A stretch of 11,054 nt of DNA from JANPBY01 sp031430645 (GTDB taxonomy: Bacteria; Actinomycetota; Actinomycetes; DATJPE01), in assembly GCA_031430645.1 (NCBI GenBank), contig JANPBY010000228.1, positions 1 to 11,054 of the forward strand. The letters are read 5' to 3'. Both the position numbers and the translations under genes were made by a program. Of this stretch, positions 1-5,701 are shown piece after piece (within the stretch, counting starts at the first letter, position 1; every line of letters begins with the position of its first letter). Below the pieces are notes generated by a model. The model did no database searches. It was not told the DNA's origin and saw only the letters and a list, made by a program, of their open reading frames with translations.

Positions 1-43
1 GCCGCTCGCTGCGGCTGACACTCAACAGCGTCCGTCGGATCAC
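1..43 (-). CDS. N-terminus of a leftward gene, possibly proline dehydrogenase (partial)
   Basis: Only the first 14 codons are in the window; the gene runs off the left edge. A GTG start at 41-43 is preceded, on the minus strand, by AGGAGG (plus-strand 51-56) at a 7-nt spacing, the strongest ribosome binding site here. The start reads V/M-I-R-R-T-L-L-S-V-S-R-S-E-R with no stop before the edge. From family memory, actinobacterial proline dehydrogenases often begin with a hydrophobic/arginine stretch followed by SR-S/N-D/E-R, so that is the best guess (first enzyme of proline catabolism, FAD-dependent). No catalytic residue is visible. It lies downstream of, and in the same direction as, the ABC exporter genes but has its own -10 box. 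That a gene starts here is fairly likely; the product name is tentative. Confidence 0.5.
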   Translation of the reverse strand, partial: MIRRTLLSVSRSER

Positions 44-79
44 GGCCAAGCCTCCTCAACGTCGGTCGCTGCGAGTCTA
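44..79 (-). promoter_or_regulatory. -10 box and ribosome binding site for the left-edge gene
   Basis: Reading the minus strand, TAGACT (79 to 74) fits the actinobacterial TANNNT -10 pattern and is identical to the hexamer proposed for disA. A start about 6-7 nt downstream would give a leader of roughly 25 nt carrying AGGAGG (56 to 51), 7 nt from the GTG. No convincing -35 is seen. The rest of the 103-bp gap to the permease stop (80-146) shows no hairpin or other gene I can support. Confidence 0.4.
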
Positions 80-146
80 GAGGCCCGAGTCGTGGCTGGC
101 TCTGGCGGATCGAAGACGCTGATGAATGAGTGGAGCCCAAAGTGGA

Positions 147-884
147 TCAGGGCGTACGTCGACGCAGAGTGGCCGATCCCAACAAGAGGAAACCCACCGT
201 GAAACCGACCAGGACCACGGCGTCTCGGGGGAAGGGCGCAGATAGGGTCCCGACGACCGCCAGGTGCTGCATGGCCTGGACGGCATAGGTGAGGGGGAGA
301 ACGGTCGACACCCATTCCAGGAACGTCGGCAGTTGCTCAGTGGGGGCGATGATCCCGCAAAGCAGCAGCTGCGGGAGGATCACCGCCGGCATGAACTGGA
401 CCGCTTGAAACTCGGTCTTCGCAAAGGCGCTGACGAAGAGCCCCAGGCTGGTGCCCAGAAGGGCGACGAGGACAGCCACCAACACCACAGCCCAAGCCGG
501 ACCCTTGACGTCCATCCCCAGGGGTCCCAGCGACAACCCGCTGGCCAGCAGCGCCTGCACCGTGGCTGCCGCGCCGAAGGCCACGGCATAGCCACCAAGG
601 AAGTCCACCTTGGCCACTGGCATCGTGAGCAGGCGCTCCAGCGTGCCGGCAGAACGTTCACGCAGGGTCGCGATGCTGGTGACCAGGAACATCGAGATGA
701 GCGGGAAGATCGCCAGGAGGGCGGGGCCGTACTGATCGAAGTTCTGCGGGCTGTCGATGAGCACCCACCAAAGCAAGGCCAACAGCGCGCAGGGCACCAC
801 GAGAATCAGCGCGATGGTGCGGGGATCGTGGCGCAGTTGCAGAAGCACTCGACCAGCGGTGGCCAGCAGGCGGCGCGTGCTCAC
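147..884 (-). CDS. ABC-2 type exporter permease
   Basis: This 245-aa integral membrane protein is the transmembrane half of an ABC exporter and should work with the ATPase encoded just upstream. Hydrophobic segments lie near residues 22-41, 53-72, 96-118, 130-152, 164-181 and 220-238, giving about six membrane helices, normal for ABC-2 permeases. The loop after the second helix carries TLRERSAGTLERLLTMPV (residues 73-90), the characteristic 'RE+..GTLERLL..P' element of the drug/lipid-exporter branch. The reading frame stays open further upstream, but the GTG at 882-884 is chosen: it overlaps the ATPase stop as GTGA, and the extra upstream residues are arginine-rich and unlike the family. The substrate cannot be told from sequence; an antibiotic, lipid or other hydrophobic compound is typical. 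Confidence 0.9.
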   Translation of the reverse strand: MSTRRLLATAGRVLLQLRHDPRTIALILVVPCALLALLWWVLIDSPQNFDQYGPALLAIFPLISMFLVTSIATLRERSAGTLERLLTMPVAKVDFLGGYAVAFGAAATVQALLASGLSLGPLGMDVKGPAWAVVLVAVLVALLGTSLGLFVSAFAKTEFQAVQFMPAVILPQLLLCGIIAPTEQLPTFLEWVSTVLPLTYAVQAMQHLAVVGTLSAPFPRDAVVLVGFTVGFLLLGSATLRRRTP

Positions 885-1600
885 GCAGCGCTTCCCCGAC
901 CCGTGCCCTCGACCAGCGCGAGGAAGGCCTGTTCGACGTCTGAGGCTCCTGTACGTTCGAGCAACTCCGGGAGCGTGCAGTCGGCGAGGAACTCGCCCTC
1001 GCGCATCAGCAACAGCCGGTCGCATCGCTCGGCCTCGTCCATCACATGGCTCGAGACCAACAACGTTGCTCCCGCTGCCGCGAGCCGCCCGAACAACGCC
1101 CAGAGGTCACGGCGGAGCACGGGGTCGAGACCGACCGTCGGTTCGTCCAGGACCAACAACTCAGGGTTGCCCAGCAGTGCCGTGGCCAGCGAGACCCGGT
1201 TGACCTGGCCCCCAGAGAGCTGCCCCACCAAAGATGCGGCGTGATCGCCCAGGTCGACCTGATCCAGCACACGGTCCACATCGGTGGTGGGCGCACCGAG
1301 CATTGCCGCGAAGTAGACGAGGTTCTCGCGAACCGTGAGATCCCCGTAGACAGCCGTCTCCTGGGTCACATACGAGACCCGGTTTCGCAGGTCAGCGCTT
1401 CCCGCGGGCCGGCCGAGGACCTCGATAGTCCCGGCGTTCACGATCTGCACTCCGACCACTGAACGCATCAACGTCGACTTTCCGCACCCACTGGGGCCAA
1501 GCAGTCCGGTGACCGAGCCGACAGACACGTCGAGGTCGACCCCCCGCAGCACGTCCCGGCCACCGCGAGTCACTCGCAGGCCCCGCGCCCTGATCGCCAT
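881..1600 (-). CDS. ABC exporter ATP-binding protein
   Basis: A cytoplasmic ATPase of 239 aa that powers the ABC-2 permease overlapping its 3' end. All nucleotide-binding motifs are present and intact: Walker A GPSGCGKST (residues 35-43), Q-loop glutamine in TQET (about 80), signature LSGGQ (128-132), Walker B LLVLDEP (148-154) with the catalytic glutamate, a D-loop (GLDP) and the switch histidine in SSHVMDEAE (about 185). The length and 'DEPTVGLDP' style match the drug-export (CcmA/DrrA-like) class. The ATG at 1598-1600 is preferred because AAGGAG sits 6 nt before it. A GTG at 1625-1627, which overlaps the upstream stop codon, would add nine residues but has no good ribosome binding site. 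It is the third gene of the ppx-led unit. The transported substrate is unknown. Confidence 0.92.
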   Translation of the reverse strand: MAIRARGLRVTRGGRDVLRGVDLDVSVGSVTGLLGPSGCGKSTLMRSVVGVQIVNAGTIEVLGRPAGSADLRNRVSYVTQETAVYGDLTVRENLVYFAAMLGAPTTDVDRVLDQVDLGDHAASLVGQLSGGQVNRVSLATALLGNPELLVLDEPTVGLDPVLRRDLWALFGRLAAAGATLLVSSHVMDEAERCDRLLLMREGEFLADCTLPELLERTGASDVEQAFLALVEGTGRGSAA

Positions 1601-1606
1601 CGGCAT

Positions 1607-1612
1607 CTCCTT
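1607..1612 (-). promoter_or_regulatory. Ribosome binding site deciding the ABC ATPase start
   Basis: On the minus strand AAGGAG (1612 to 1607) is followed after 6 nt by ATG (1600 to 1598). This near-consensus Shine-Dalgarno favours the shorter ATPase start over the GTG at 1627 that overlaps the isomerase-like gene's stop. Confidence 0.65.
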
Positions 1613-1623
1613 CACGCCGCTGG

Positions 1624-2433
1624 TCACGGGGACACGGCTGCGAGGTTGAGCCGCGCAAAGGCCAGCGCCTCCGCGAGGTCAGCTTCGCGTTCGGCCCGAT
1701 TTGCCGCCTTGCGAGTCGAGACCTCGAGCACGACAGTTCCAGAGAATCCCTGCCCCGCAAGGGTTTCGAGCACTTCTGCGCACGGCTGGTTTCCTCGACC
1801 CGGGACCAGGTGCTCGTCGCGGGCCACGCCGGTGCCATCCGCCAGATGAAGGTGCGCGAGTCGATCGCCGAAGGCCGTCAGCATGTCCATGGCGTCGGAC
1901 CCGGACACTGCCGTGTGCGAGAGGTCGAGGGTGAGGTGGGCATAGTCCTCGTCCGTGGGGTCCCATGCCGGGGCATAGGCAGCGATCTCTCGGCTGCGCG
2001 CCCGCCACGGGTACATGTTCTCCACCGCAAAGGTCACGTCGGTTTCCTCCGACATCCGAGCGACCCCCTCGACGAACCCCTTCGCATACTCGCGCTGCCA
2101 GCGAAAGGGCGGGTGTACGACAACAGTTGTAGCCCCGAGTCGTTCTGCAGCCGCCTTGGACTGCAGCAGCTTGCCCCAAGGCTCCGTGCCCCAGACTCGT
2201 TGGGTGACAAGAAGGCACGGGGCGTGGATCGCCAACACTGGTACCGCGTAGTGGTCCGACAACCGCTGGACTGCGTCGATGTCCTGGGAGACGGGGTCGG
2301 TGAAGACGAGCAGCTCGACCCCGTCGAACCCGAGGCGCGCAGCCATCTCGAAGGCTGCTGCCGGCGACTCGGGGAACACCGACGCCGACGACAGGGCGAT
2401 CCGGGCAGCAGGAACACTCACCGCACCGGACAT
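1624..2433 (-). CDS. Sugar phosphate isomerase/epimerase family protein (xylose-isomerase-like TIM barrel)
   Basis: A 269-aa cytoplasmic protein of the xylose-isomerase-like / AP-endonuclease-2 fold. Family members use a divalent metal to isomerise or epimerise sugars and related compounds, or to cleave abasic DNA. Candidate metal and active-site residues lie at the ends of the barrel strands: E40 (GFDGVEL), H70 (LAIHAP), H107 (VVHPPF), E139 (AVENMYP), D170 and H173 (LDLSHTA), H195/H197 (HLHLADG), the HLVPGRGNQP loop (208-217) and E237 (VLEVS). The barrel appears complete. The ATG is preceded by a G-rich GAGGGGG site about 6 nt upstream. It starts 20 bp after ppx; from memory, an isomerase-family gene (Rv0498) also follows ppx in M. 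tuberculosis, so the link is probably old. The true substrate is unknown, and endonuclease IV activity is less likely given the hydrolase-independent neighbours. Confidence 0.85.
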   Translation of the reverse strand: MSGAVSVPAARIALSSASVFPESPAAAFEMAARLGFDGVELLVFTDPVSQDIDAVQRLSDHYAVPVLAIHAPCLLVTQRVWGTEPWGKLLQSKAAAERLGATTVVVHPPFRWQREYAKGFVEGVARMSEETDVTFAVENMYPWRARSREIAAYAPAWDPTDEDYAHLTLDLSHTAVSGSDAMDMLTAFGDRLAHLHLADGTGVARDEHLVPGRGNQPCAEVLETLAGQGFSGTVVLEVSTRKAANRAEREADLAEALAFARLNLAAVSP

Positions 2434-2453
2434 GCGAACCCCCTCGGTGATGA

Positions 2454-3383
2454 CTAGGTAGGGAGCTGGTCCAGGCGCCTGAGGATCACGCCTTCGCGCA
2501 GAGCCCAGGGGCAGATCTCGAGCTCGTCGATCTCCAACAGGTCCATCGCGGCATCCGCCACGACGGCACCGGCCACGAGCTGACGGGACCGCCCCGACGA
2601 CACCCCTGGGAGGTGTCCTCGCTCGGCCTCTGACATCTCCGCGAGGCGGGGCAGCCAGTCGCGCACGTCAGCGTGCTTGAGGGTCCGGCGGACGTACGGC
2701 CCCTCGCCCGAGGGCGCAGCACCCGCGATCCGCGCCAGCGAGCGGAAGGTCTTCGAAGTGCCGACGAAGTGAGCGACCTTGCCAACCCGGGTGACCAGTC
2801 CGAGATCGTGAGCAAAAGCGGCCCGGACATGCTTGCGTAGCGCCTTGACGGCCTCGGGTCCCGGAGGGTCCTCGGTCAGAAACTCTCGCGTGAGCCGCCC
2901 GGCACCCAGGGGAACCGAGAAGGCGCCGTCCGGCTCTTCGTCGCGTCCGGAAGCCACCTCGAGCGACCCGCCGCCGATGTCGAGCACCAACAAGCGACCC
3001 GCCGACCAGCCGTACCAGCGCCGGACAGCAAGGAACGTCAGTCGAGCCTCGTCCTCCCCGGAAAGGACCTCCAGAGACACCCCGGAAAGCTCGCGCACTC
3101 GGGCGAGGACCTCTTCGCCGTTCGGAGCCTCGCGGATCGCAGAGGTGGCAAAGCCGAGGAGTTCCTCGACGCCCTTGTCCTCCGCGTCCTGCAGGGCTTC
3201 AGTGAGGAACTCGGTCAGGCGCTTCTCACCGCTGGCGGCGATCCGACCGTCGGCCTCCAGGAGCTCCGCAAGCCGCACCTCGCTCTTGACCGAGTAGGCG
3301 GCCGTCGGTGGCGCGCCGGCATGGGCGTCAACGACGAGCAGGTGGACGGTGTTGGAGCCGACGTCCAACACTCCGAGGCGCAT
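2454..3383 (-). CDS. ppx: Ppx/GppA family exopolyphosphatase
   Basis: A 309-aa phosphatase of the actin/hexokinase-like ASKHA fold, which removes terminal phosphates from polyphosphate and, in some members, converts pppGpp to ppGpp. Visible motifs are the phosphate-1 loop GVLDVGSNTVHLLVVD (residues 4-19, with D7), the catalytic region LSGEDEARLTF (108-118), the phosphate-2 loop LDIGGGSLE (134-142, with D135) and the VGTSKTFRSLARIAG stretch (207-221). The length matches the short, two-domain actinobacterial PPX1-type enzymes; the C-terminal HD-like domain of E. coli Ppx is absent. The ATG lies 6 nt after a -10 box, so the mRNA is probably leaderless. It heads the leftward unit with the isomerase-like gene and the ABC exporter, and is divergent from the cysteine-cluster gene. 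Polyphosphatase versus (p)ppGpp activity cannot be separated here. Confidence 0.9.
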   Translation of the reverse strand: MRLGVLDVGSNTVHLLVVDAHAGAPPTAAYSVKSEVRLAELLEADGRIAASGEKRLTEFLTEALQDAEDKGVEELLGFATSAIREAPNGEEVLARVRELSGVSLEVLSGEDEARLTFLAVRRWYGWSAGRLLVLDIGGGSLEVASGRDEEPDGAFSVPLGAGRLTREFLTEDPPGPEAVKALRKHVRAAFAHDLGLVTRVGKVAHFVGTSKTFRSLARIAGAAPSGEGPYVRRTLKHADVRDWLPRLAEMSEAERGHLPGVSSGRSRQLVAGAVVADAAMDLLEIDELEICPWALREGVILRRLDQLPT

Positions 3384-3395
3384 GGGTCGACGCTA
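3384..3395 (-). promoter_or_regulatory. Leaderless promoter of ppx (-10 box)
   Basis: On the minus strand TAGCGT (3395 to 3390) fits TANNNT and is followed by exactly 6 nt and then the ppx ATG. This geometry puts the transcription start at the A of the ATG. There is no ribosome binding site. It mirrors the promoter at 3427 on the other strand; the two -10 boxes are 31 bp apart and share the upstream region 3396-3426. Confidence 0.55.
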
Positions 3396-3426
3396 CCGCC
3401 CATGCGTGAACGCAACGACGCAGCCC

Positions 3427-3438
3427 TAGGCTGACCGG
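3427..3438 (+). promoter_or_regulatory. Leaderless promoter of the cysteine-cluster gene (-10 box)
   Basis: TAGGCT (3427-3432) fits TANNNT and is followed by 6 nt and then the GTG start at 3439, so transcription probably begins at the start codon. No Shine-Dalgarno is present. Upstream, a short inverted repeat TGCGT (3403-3407) / ACGCA (3418-3422) lies in the region shared with the divergent ppx promoter and could be a regulator site, but it is too short to claim. Confidence 0.5.
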
Positions 3439-4173
3439 GTGCCTGAGGTCTCTCTCGATTTCCCCCGTGCCTACGTCGAGTTCGTCGACCCGGCTGATGC
3501 CGAGCAGGTCTTCCGCTGTGATCTCACTTGGCTGGCGTCGAGCTGGACCTGCATCTTCGGATCCGGCTGCCGTGGCGTCGTGGCCGGGCGGCCGGACGAC
3601 GGCTGCTGCACTCTCGGAGCGCACTTCTCCGACAAGGCTGACGAGAAGCGGGTCCTCGCTCACGCCAAGGAGCTGCGACCCGAGGAATGGCAGTTCCACG
3701 GAACCAAGAAGCTCACTGAGAAGGACGAGGACGGTGCGCGCAAGACGCGGGTCGTTGACGGTGGCTGCGTCTTCCTCAACCGAGCGGACTTCGCCGGTGG
3801 GCCTGGCTGCGCCCTGCACGGCTACGCCCAACGGATCGGCGTGCACTTCTTGGAGACCAAGCCGGACGTCTGCTGGCAGTTGCCGATCCGCCGTACCTTC
3901 GAGCGGGTCACCCGACACGACGACACCGAGATCCTCCTGATCACCATCGGGGAGTACGACCGGCGCGGTTGGGGCGCAGGGGGTCACGACCTCGAGTGGT
4001 ACTGCTCCGGTGCCACCGAGGCTCACGTCGGACGCGAGCCGGTCTACGTCTCGAACGGCCCTGAGTTGACCGCCCTCATGGGTCCCGCGGCCTACGCGGA
4101 GCTCGTACGGCACTGCGAAGCTCACCTCTCCCGCACCCCGACCGTCGCCCCCCACCCCGCTGACCCCCGCTGA
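3439..4173 (+). CDS. Conserved cysteine-cluster protein of unknown function (Rv0495c-like)
   Basis: A 244-aa soluble protein with ten cysteines, many in positions suggesting metal or Fe-S binding: C27, C38, C44, the pair C56-C57, C110, C124 followed by H127, C145, C189 and C226. The C-x5-C-x11-CC ... C-x13-C-x2-H layout resembles YkgJ-type Cys-cluster proteins, though I cannot name the exact family. Other conserved-looking stretches are GGCVFLNR (108-115) and CWQLPIRR (145-152). No signal peptide or membrane segment is seen. The GTG start follows a leaderless -10 box; the end of the protein (TPTVAPHPADPR) looks like a low-complexity tail, and the last codons fall inside the palindrome. By memory of M. 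tuberculosis, a gene of similar size (Rv0495c) also diverges from ppx1, so orthology is likely. Function is unknown; a redox or metal role is inference. Confidence 0.85.
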   Translation: MPEVSLDFPRAYVEFVDPADAEQVFRCDLTWLASSWTCIFGSGCRGVVAGRPDDGCCTLGAHFSDKADEKRVLAHAKELRPEEWQFHGTKKLTEKDEDGARKTRVVDGGCVFLNRADFAGGPGCALHGYAQRIGVHFLETKPDVCWQLPIRRTFERVTRHDDTEILLITIGEYDRRGWGAGGHDLEWYCSGATEAHVGREPVYVSNGPELTALMGPAAYAELVRHCEAHLSRTPTVAPHPADPR

Positions 4174-4235
4174 GTGTGACGTTTTGTACGCGACACGCGG
4201 CGTGTCGCGTACAAAACGTCACAGTCAGCGGGGGT
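4163..4235. repeat. 73-bp near-perfect palindrome between the cysteine-cluster gene and radA
   Basis: Two 36-base arms (4163-4198 and 4200-4235) are reverse complements around a single central G (4199), with one mismatched pair (G4174 against G4224). The inner 24 pairs are perfect and run from TGTGACGTTTTGTACG... to the centre. The arms contain an A/T-rich block (GTTTTGTAC) unusual for this GC-rich DNA. The left arm includes the stop codon and last codons of the upstream gene; the right arm ends where the radA promoter begins. It could be a transcription terminator lacking a U-tract, a REP-like repeated extragenic palindrome, or a protein-binding site. A near-tandem CCCCGCTGA repeat (4155-4163, 4165-4173) overlaps its left edge. 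Confidence 0.9.
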
Positions 4236-4263
4236 GTCGGGGGGCGGGCTTAGGGTCGCGGGC
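4234..4263 (+). promoter_or_regulatory. Leaderless radA promoter with RecA-independent DNA-damage (PafBC-type) element
   Basis: TAGGGT (4251-4256) lies 7 nt before the radA ATG, indicating a leaderless transcript. Exactly 8 nt upstream, 4234-4242 reads GTGTCGGGG, which matches 7 of 9 positions of the RecA-NDp element known from mycobacteria (TTGTCRGTG-N8-TANNNT), the motif recognised in PafBC-dependent DNA-damage induction. The geometry is exact; the two mismatches are a G for the first T and a G for the T at position 8. Regulation by PafBC is inference. Confidence 0.5.
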
Positions 4264-5649
4264 ATGGCCAAGGCAACCGGACGTGCGTCGCGCAGCGCCG
4301 GGGTGACCTTGCGCTGCTCAGAGTGCGGCTGGCAGACCATCAAGTGGGTCGGGCGCTGCGGAGAGTGCCAGGCCTGGGGGACGATTTCTGAGCCGGGAGG
4401 CACACCCGGACGCACGACTGAGCCGGGGCCAGTCACCGCACCCGCGCAGCGCATCCCCGACGTCGACGCCGAGCTGACGCAGTCGCGGCCCACAGGTGTC
4501 GACGAGCTCGACCGGGTCCTGGGCGGCGGCCTCGTTCCCGGCGGGGTCGTGCTGTTGGCGGGCGAGCCGGGGGTCGGCAAGTCCACGCTGCTGCTCGAGG
4601 TGGCGGCTCGCTTTGCCTCCCCCGACACCCCCACCCTCTATGTCACGGGCGAGGAGTCCGCCGGGCAGGTCCGGGTCCGGGCTGGGCGCACCGGCGCGCT
4701 CGACCCCAATCTCTACCTCGCCGCAGAGACCGACCTCGGCGCGATCCTCGGACACATCGAGGCCGTACGCCCCGCGTTGCTCGTCGTGGACTCCATCCAG
4801 ACCATCGCCGCGGCGGACATCGACGGCACCGCTGGCGGCGTCACCCAGGTGCGTGAGGTGGCGGCGTCGCTCATCCGGGCGGCCAAGACCAAAGGCATCG
4901 CCACCGTCTTAGTCGGCCACGTCACCAAAGACGGCTCGATCGCCGGACCCAGACTGCTCGAACACCTCGTCGACGTCGTGCTCTCCTTCGAGGGCGATCA
5001 GCACTCGACCCTGCGGATGGTCCGAGCGACCAAGAACCGCTTCGGCCCCGCAGACGAGGTGGGCTGCTTCGAGCTCGACGACGGGGGCATTCGCGGGCTC
5101 GCCGATCCGAGCGGCTTGTTCCTGTCCTCGGCCCTGTCCTCAACGGTCGCCGGCACCTGCGTCACGGTTGCCCTCGAAGGTCGGCGGCCGCTGTGCGCCG
5201 AAGTCCAGGCCCTCGTCGTGGCGTCCCAGGCTGGGAGTCCGCGGCGGGCCACCGGCGGGCTTGATGCCTCGCGGGTCGCGCTGCTGCTGGCCGTCCTCCA
5301 GCAGCGCCGCCACCTCCCGCTTGCCCAGGCCGAGGTGTACGTATCAACAGTCGGAGGCGTACGCATCACCGAGCCGGCAGCCGACTTGGCGGTCGTTCTT
5401 GCTTTGGCCTCGGCCGCCGAAGACCGTCCGGTGCGCGGCGGGCTGGTCGCCGTCGGTGAGGTGGGGCTCGCGGGCGAGATCCGTCGGGTCCCCTCGGTCG
5501 GGCGCCGGATTGCTGAGGCTGCCCGACTGGGGTTCACCCACGCCCTCGTGCCCCCTGACCCCGGACCGCTTCCCGACGGCATCCGGGTGCGAACCGTGTC
5601 GACCCTTGATGCCGCGGTCGAGGCCGCCCTGCGTTCCGGCGGGCAGTGA
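4264..5649 (+). CDS. radA: DNA repair protein RadA
   Basis: A 461-aa RecA-related ATPase that promotes branch migration of recombination intermediates and helps repair stalled forks. Domains in order: an N-terminal C4 zinc finger (C18-x2-C21, C32-x2-C35), a RecA-like ATPase core with Walker A GEPGVGKST (100-108) and Walker B LLVVDS (around D176), the RadA-specific KNRFG motif (257-261), and a C-terminal Lon-protease-like domain (about 285-455) lacking a protease role in this family. Length is typical. The ATG at 4264 is chosen because it sits 7 nt after a -10 box and gives the usual short lead to the zinc finger; an upstream GTG at 4234 lies inside the promoter. disA follows after 52 bp, as in other actinobacteria; in M. 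smegmatis RadA is reported to bind and inhibit DisA. Confidence 0.97.
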   Translation: MAKATGRASRSAGVTLRCSECGWQTIKWVGRCGECQAWGTISEPGGTPGRTTEPGPVTAPAQRIPDVDAELTQSRPTGVDELDRVLGGGLVPGGVVLLAGEPGVGKSTLLLEVAARFASPDTPTLYVTGEESAGQVRVRAGRTGALDPNLYLAAETDLGAILGHIEAVRPALLVVDSIQTIAAADIDGTAGGVTQVREVAASLIRAAKTKGIATVLVGHVTKDGSIAGPRLLEHLVDVVLSFEGDQHSTLRMVRATKNRFGPADEVGCFELDDGGIRGLADPSGLFLSSALSSTVAGTCVTVALEGRRPLCAEVQALVVASQAGSPRRATGGLDASRVALLLAVLQQRRHLPLAQAEVYVSTVGGVRITEPAADLAVVLALASAAEDRPVRGGLVAVGEVGLAGEIRRVPSVGRRIAEAARLGFTHALVPPDPGPLPDGIRVRTVSTLDAAVEAALRSGGQ

Positions 5650-5666
5650 CCGCGCCCCAGCGCCGC

Positions 5667-5701
5667 TAGACTCCGGGTGATCTTCACGGGAGGCGGAACC
5701 C
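5667..5701 (+). promoter_or_regulatory. Putative disA promoter (-10) and ribosome binding site
   Basis: In the 52-bp gap after radA, TAGACT (5667-5672) fits a -10 box, which would start transcription near 5679 and give a leader of about 23 nt. GGGAGG (5688-5693) is a good ribosome binding site 8 nt before the disA ATG. No clear -35 is seen, so disA may be transcribed both from here and from the radA promoter. Confidence 0.4.

Noticed and set aside
3..80. Plus-strand frame ending in TAG at 78-80
   Set aside because: Only 25 codons are visible and arginine-rich; it is antisense to the better supported minus-strand start.
2..202. Plus-strand frame open from the left edge, possible end of a gene
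   Set aside because: Third-position GC is low for this genome and it would overlap the permease end by 56 bp; the minus-strand start at 43 with AGGAGG explains the region better.
264..1244. Long plus-strand frame of 326 codons opposite the ABC genes
   Set aside because: Antisense of clear ABC permease and ATPase genes; composition is rich in Q, R, H and G with no domain, as expected for a shadow in GC-rich DNA.
1601..1627. GTG start for the ABC ATPase at 1627
   Set aside because: It overlaps the upstream stop as GTGA, but lacks a ribosome binding site, whereas ATG 1600 has AAGGAG at 6 nt. It remains a possible alternative.
4163..4235. Palindrome as a LexA/SOS box or a classic terminator
   Set aside because: It has no GAAC-N4-GTTC core as in actinobacterial LexA boxes, and no U-tract on either strand; the arms are also much longer than a terminator needs.
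4234..4263. Extended RadA start at GTG 4234
   Set aside because: Those ten codons (SGGGLRVAG) lie across the -10 box and promoter element; RadA proteins normally start a short way before the zinc finger.
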